A stretch of 64,000 nucleotides of DNA from a virus: positions 1 through 64,000 of IMG/VR virus record IMGVR_UViG_3300027413_000007; one strand, written 5' to 3'. The notes beneath the pieces are model-generated. The model worked only from the letters and a program-made list of their open reading frames with translations. It ran no database searches and was not told the DNA's origin. Position numbers and translations under genes: made by a program. This document shows positions 61,432-64,000 of this stretch, in pieces. Position 1 is the first letter of the stretch. Each line of letters begins with the position of its first letter.

Positions 61432-62066
61432 GCTAGCATTTTTTCTTTACGAGCAGCTGCTAATCGGTCATATCCCTTTTTCCAGACTTCTGGAGATTTG
61501 ATATTTGATGACTCAGTAACTTTCAACTTCTTTTCTTTGAAGCAAGCTTTAAGATAAGCAGCTTGTTCGCTACTCATAAACCGAGAAACCAGTTTAAGAA
61601 GAGTGATACGAAAGCGTACATCATGGTGCATATTGCCTGCGCTATGTGCCATCTCATGGAGAAGAACATATTGATTTAAACCGCTTCTACGATTAAGATC
61701 AATATTATGAGCCCATGCACGACCAGCTGTTCTGCTACCAGACATTTCAGCCAAAGCAATATTTCTTACACCGGCAGTTGATATTTTTTTCCAAGTCTTT
61801 GAAGCTAAAACTTTGTCACAATATTTTTGAGCTTCTTCAAGATTTTGAAACTTTTTACCCTGACCATAAGTACGTTCGTACTTAAACTCAGCACTGTAAA
61901 CTTTTGATTTATCTGAGTCACGAGAATATTTGCCATTCTTACGGCCAGTTTTAATCAAAGTTTCTTTCTTATTTACATAGTCAAGAAACTTCATAATAGT
62001 ATCATCATCCCAACCTTTACTTTTGAGATCAATTACAACTGGCTTTTGATAAGAACGATAAATCAT
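61428..62066 (-). CDS. HExxH putative metallohydrolase (TIGR04338-like)
   Basis: This 212-residue protein has the site H137-E138-MA-H141-SAGNM-H147H148D149VRF, which fits a putative metallohydrolase family with HExxHxxGxxHHD spacing. The N-terminal half is rich in Lys, Tyr and Asp. No signal peptide, so probably cytoplasmic. Its substrate is unknown. The stop of the 57-residue gene overlaps its ATG (ATGA), so it belongs to the transcript beginning at the 62261-62289 promoter. Confidence 0.7.
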   Translation of the reverse strand: MIYRSYQKPVVIDLKSKGWDDDTIMKFLDYVNKKETLIKTGRKNGKYSRDSDKSKVYSAEFKYERTYGQGKKFQNLEEAQKYCDKVLASKTWKKISTAGVRNIALAEMSGSRTAGRAWAHNIDLNRRSGLNQYVLLHEMAHSAGNMHHDVRFRITLLKLVSRFMSSEQAAYLKACFKEKKLKVTESSNIKSPEVWKKGYDRLAAARKEKMLA

Positions 62067-62236
62067 ACTGCATTCCTTTGCATTTCTACAATCATATCCA
62101 ATTCAATAGTATCAGCCTTATCATCGAAGACTTCTGACAAAGCCATGATGTGGCCAGCTGGAATTGGATCTTCTGATGATTGTGTATTAGCAATTAGCTG
62201 CCGAAGCATTTGTGCGATTTCTCTATATTCTTGCAT
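62063..62236 (-). CDS. Small acidic hypothetical protein (57 aa)
   Basis: This 57-residue protein (MQEYREIAQMLRQLIANTQS, then DPIPAGHIMALSEVFDDKAD) is helical and acidic. The ATG at 62236 has AAGGAG upstream and follows a TTTACA-17-TAGACT promoter. It overlaps the metallohydrolase gene by 4 nt. Function unknown. Confidence 0.7.
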   Translation of the reverse strand: MQEYREIAQMLRQLIANTQSSEDPIPAGHIMALSEVFDDKADTIELDMIVEMQRNAV

Positions 62237-62260
62237 TATGTAGTCTCCTTTGTTAGATAT

Positions 62261-62289
62261 AGTCTATACCATTTAGGAGTAAATGTAAA
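62261..62289 (-). promoter_or_regulatory. Host-type promoter TTTACA-17-TAGACT (copy 2 of the cassette)
   Basis: TTTACA at 62284-62289, 17-nt spacer and TAGACT at 62261-62266 on the minus strand. Same geometry as the first cassette; the -35 is in the duplicated 60-bp element. Confidence 0.7.
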
Positions 62290-62343
62290 CAAAAAAATGC
62301 ACCCGAAGATGCATTTAATTATAGGTGTAACATATTTGTCACA
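62284..62343 (-). repeat. Exact 60-bp duplicated terminator-promoter cassette, copy 2
   Basis: Identical to 60910-60969 (offset 1374 nt). It follows the stop codon of the gene at 62345-62605 and contains a terminator and the -35 of the next promoter. Confidence 0.9.
62291..62314 (-). terminator. Rho-independent terminator with UUCG tetraloop, copy 2
   Basis: Same hairpin as at 60917-60940: ATGCATC-TTCG-GGTGCAT with a following T7 run on the minus strand. It ends the transcript from the genes at 62345-63911. Confidence 0.8.
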
Positions 62344-62344
62344 A

Positions 62345-62605
62345 TTAACCTTTATAGATTTTAGTAAGCAGATCTTCAAATTGTTCTACTTTTTCAAGTC
62401 TATTTGGCCAATGAATATAATCTTTCTGTGGATTTTTCTTTAGATTAGATAGTAATGGAATCATTGAATTATACAGCTTATCAACTTTTTCTTGTAATAC
62501 TTCTAAATTTTCTCCAATGCTTGCTTGAGATTGAACAGCATCTTGAACTGCTTCAAGTTCTTCTTCTGTAACTGCCGTAAATCCAAAATCAAAAATGTCA
62601 CTCAT
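62345..62605 (-). CDS. Conserved marine-phage protein (MSDIFDFGFTAV family)
   Basis: This 86-residue protein opens MSDIFDFGFTAVTEEELEAV and contains LQEKVDKLYNSMIPLLSNLK and DYIHWPNRLEKVEQFE, a signature I recognise from conserved small proteins of marine T4-like phages. The predicted structure is two helices with a coiled coil. Function unknown. Its start overlaps the upstream stop by 8 nt. Confidence 0.75.
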   Translation of the reverse strand: MSDIFDFGFTAVTEEELEAVQDAVQSQASIGENLEVLQEKVDKLYNSMIPLLSNLKKNPQKDYIHWPNRLEKVEQFEDLLTKIYKG

Positions 62606-62804
62606 CTGCTGTTCCTCTATTTTTTAATATATCTTTCATAGTGCCAGATGCTGTAGTGGTAAATAGACTTGGAATAATACTATGAATAAGCAAAAGTGGA
62701 ACTAAAGCTTGTAATTTAATTGCGATTATTACTGCTCCACACATATGACCTATTGCAGTTTCATTTACATCATTTAGATGTGATTGACATTGTTTGCTAA
62801 ACAT
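62598..62804 (-). CDS. DUF6356-like small membrane protein
   Basis: This 68-residue protein (MFSKQCQSHLNDVNETAIGH) has a hydrophobic central helix (IIAIKLQALVPLLLIHSIIP) and a C-terminal TTTASGTMKDILKN, matching DUF6356. Membrane association predicted; function unknown. It overlaps the upstream and downstream genes by 8 nt each. Confidence 0.7.
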   Translation of the reverse strand: MFSKQCQSHLNDVNETAIGHMCGAVIIAIKLQALVPLLLIHSIIPSLFTTTASGTMKDILKNRGTADE

Positions 62805-63009
62805 TAGTAATATCCTCTAATTCTTTGTATCTTCTTGCAATATATGCATGATAGCTTTCTTGTTTTTCAACTGGCATTACTTTCATATCCATCATTTTAC
62901 CTCTAAATGCTGCGTCTTTGATATTCTGTCTAAATCTTAACATTCTTTCTTCATGATAATAATCAGACATTTGTCTATTCAATTCAATTTCAATTTCGAG
63001 TTCAGTCAT
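62797..63009 (-). CDS. Small helical hypothetical protein
   Basis: This 70-residue protein (MTELEIEIELNRQMSDYYHE) is rich in Met, Arg and Glu, predicted helical. Start overlaps the upstream stop as ATGA. Unrecognised. Confidence 0.65.
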   Translation of the reverse strand: MTELEIEIELNRQMSDYYHEERMLRFRQNIKDAAFRGKMMDMKVMPVEKQESYHAYIARRYKELEDITNV

Positions 63010-63320
63010 AGGCTCTGGCCTTCACTTTCAATTATAATCTGTCCGTCTAACATTTTCCATTTATCCAGTACTAAAACAATTCTTTCATTTGGATTTCCTC
63101 CAACTTCAACACATCCAATTTCTAAAGGCTTCCATTTTTTAATTCCGTACTGTCTATTTAATCTTTCGATCAAACCTTTTGAAAGAAAGTCAATATTCGT
63201 TCTTGTAAATTGAACACATTTTTCAGAAGAATTAAATGTCGTGCCTTCTATTACGTGTCTATCATTAGCATCAGCTGATAATATGAAAAGCGAATATATC
63301 ATCCACATAGCAGTTTCCAT
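63006..63320 (-). CDS. Possible exported protein
   Basis: This 104-residue protein has a short hydrophobic N-terminus (MWMIYSLFILSADAND) that looks like a signal sequence with an A-D-A-N-like cleavage site, then a beta-rich domain with two Cys (KCVQF and IGCVEVGG). It resembles small phage exported proteins of unknown function. It sits between the lipoprotein gene and the helical gene. Confidence 0.55.
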   Translation of the reverse strand: METAMWMIYSLFILSADANDRHVIEGTTFNSSEKCVQFTRTNIDFLSKGLIERLNRQYGIKKWKPLEIGCVEVGGNPNERIVLVLDKWKMLDGQIIIESEGQSL

Positions 63321-63322
63321 CT

Positions 63323-63763
63323 TTAAAATCCACCAGGAGAGAAATCAGTTCCATTTACAATAATACATGAGTATCCACCAGCAGTTCCAGCAACTGTAAA
63401 TGTTCCGGTATTCTGATTCACATATACACTAATATCAATTCCCATTGGCTGAGCAAATTGTGGAGGCCGCCCAGGAGGAATTCCAAATATTAATCCTCTT
63501 GCTTCAAATAAAAGCTTTTCTCCGTGTTCTTTATCAAGTAATGTTTTCAAATATTCTTCGGTATCGCATGGAATTCTTATTGATTGTTGTGTAGGATTAC
63601 GAGTAACACTATAGTTTTCAAAGTTATTTTTATCTTTTTCAGGACTAATTATATTTGGTTCTAAAGGTTCTACATAGATTTCAGGATCTGCTTTTACTGA
63701 TATACTTGCAGTGCAAGATGCTACTACAAATATTATAGTTGCTAATAATACTTTCTTAAACAT
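63323..63763 (-). CDS. Predicted lipoprotein
   Basis: This 146-residue protein starts MFKKVLLATIIFVVASCTAS, a signal peptide with a lipobox-like V-A-S-C motif, so it is probably lipid-anchored to the membrane after export. The mature part is Asn/Pro/Asp-rich with a few Cys (RIPCDTEEY, YSCIIVNG). Phage-encoded lipoproteins sometimes exclude superinfecting phages or alter the envelope; nothing in the sequence specifies the role. It overlaps the upstream gene by 8 nt. Confidence 0.65.
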   Translation of the reverse strand: MFKKVLLATIIFVVASCTASISVKADPEIYVEPLEPNIISPEKDKNNFENYSVTRNPTQQSIRIPCDTEEYLKTLLDKEHGEKLLFEARGLIFGIPPGRPPQFAQPMGIDISVYVNQNTGTFTVAGTAGGYSCIIVNGTDFSPGGF

Positions 63764-63911
63764 TTGTTAATTCTCCGATTCGTTTCATATATGCATATTT
63801 TTCTTTCACTTCTTCGGCTAACTGTTTCTTCAATATTTCGATTGTATTTGCTTGTTGCAGGAGTATCTTTCGATAACGTTCAGCTTCTGTATCGTCTGTT
63901 AACTGTACCAT
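63756..63911 (-). CDS. Small coiled-coil hypothetical protein
   Basis: This 51-residue ORF (MVQLTDDTEAERYRKILLQQ, then LKKQLAEEVKEKYAYMKRIG) has an AAGGAG site before the ATG at 63911. It is a predicted coiled coil. It overlaps the lipoprotein start by 8 nt. Unknown function. Confidence 0.65.
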   Translation of the reverse strand: MVQLTDDTEAERYRKILLQQANTIEILKKQLAEEVKEKYAYMKRIGELTNV

Positions 63912-63978
63912 ATTAATACTCCTTTTATCTTTAGTGTAGATATTTACTACGACGAGTTATTGTTGTAGCATCTACCTC

Positions 63979-63999
63979 AGTCCTTCGCATGAACGGACT
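63979..63999. other. Hairpin at the window edge
   Basis: The inverted repeat AGTCC/GGACT (63979-63983 and 63995-63999), with inner TTC/GAA pairing and one bulge, could form a hairpin. It may be a terminator or leader structure of a gene outside the window; there is too little flanking sequence to decide. Nothing else is visible in 63912-64000. Confidence 0.3.
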
Positions 64000-64000
64000 T

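Noticed and set aside
1-64000. tRNA genes, integrase, transposase or origin sequences
   Set aside because: I looked for cloverleaf-like GGTTCGA arms and for recombinase and transposase motifs in the proteins and found none that could be supported.

Overview
The window looks like a segment of an AT-rich, T4-like (straboviral/kyanoviral-type) marine myovirus genome. The main evidence is a recognisable run of baseplate genes (gp8, gp7-like, gp6, gp25, gp5 parts, gp27-like, gp53, gp48), gp4, gp26, a tape measure, the single-stranded DNA-binding protein gp32 and the late co-activator gp33. T4-type late promoter boxes (TATAAATA) sit just upstream of structural genes. The host cannot be read from the sequence; the AT-rich composition and the families present fit a phage of a low-GC marine bacterium. 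I saw no tRNA, rRNA, insertion sequence, integrase or CRISPR array.

Layout. (1) 1-15.7 kb, minus strand: fibre/adhesin genes, dominated by a single 4542-residue repeat-built fibre gene of 13.6 kb. (2) 15.77-26.5 kb, minus strand: a compact, overlapping block with five radical SAM proteins (one with a B12-type N-terminal domain), three 2-oxoglutarate/Fe(II) oxygenase-like proteins, one cupin, three unrecognised proteins, and a 187-residue protein whose C-terminus is a Cys-His-Ser-Ser repeat followed by an Arg-rich end. This has the architecture of a peptide/protein modification (RiPP-like) system embedded in the structural region, and is the main discovery candidate. It has a consensus host-type promoter at its head and T4-type late promoter boxes inside it. 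(3) 26.5-48.7 kb, minus strand: a second fibre protein, a DUF4815-type structural protein and the baseplate. The gp5 function is divided among three genes, two of which carry different cell-wall hydrolase domains. (4) 48.7-53.9 kb, plus strand: gp4, a conserved protein, a tube-fold protein, gp26 with a probable -1 programmed frameshift extension, and the tape measure protein. (5) 53.9-64 kb, minus strand: gp32, gp33 and an array of small accessory genes. These include a (p)ppGpp-hydrolase-like HD protein, two zinc-metallopeptidase-like proteins, several tiny membrane proteins and a lipoprotein. They are arranged in short transcription units headed by near-identical TTTACA-17-TAnnnT promoters, two of which lie in an exact 60-bp duplicated terminator-promoter cassette.

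How it fits together: regions 1, 3 and 4 build the tail, baseplate and fibres. Region 2 probably modifies a virion or secreted protein made late in infection. Region 5 is early/middle takeover and replication support. Function calls rest on motifs and gene order read by eye; no database search was run.
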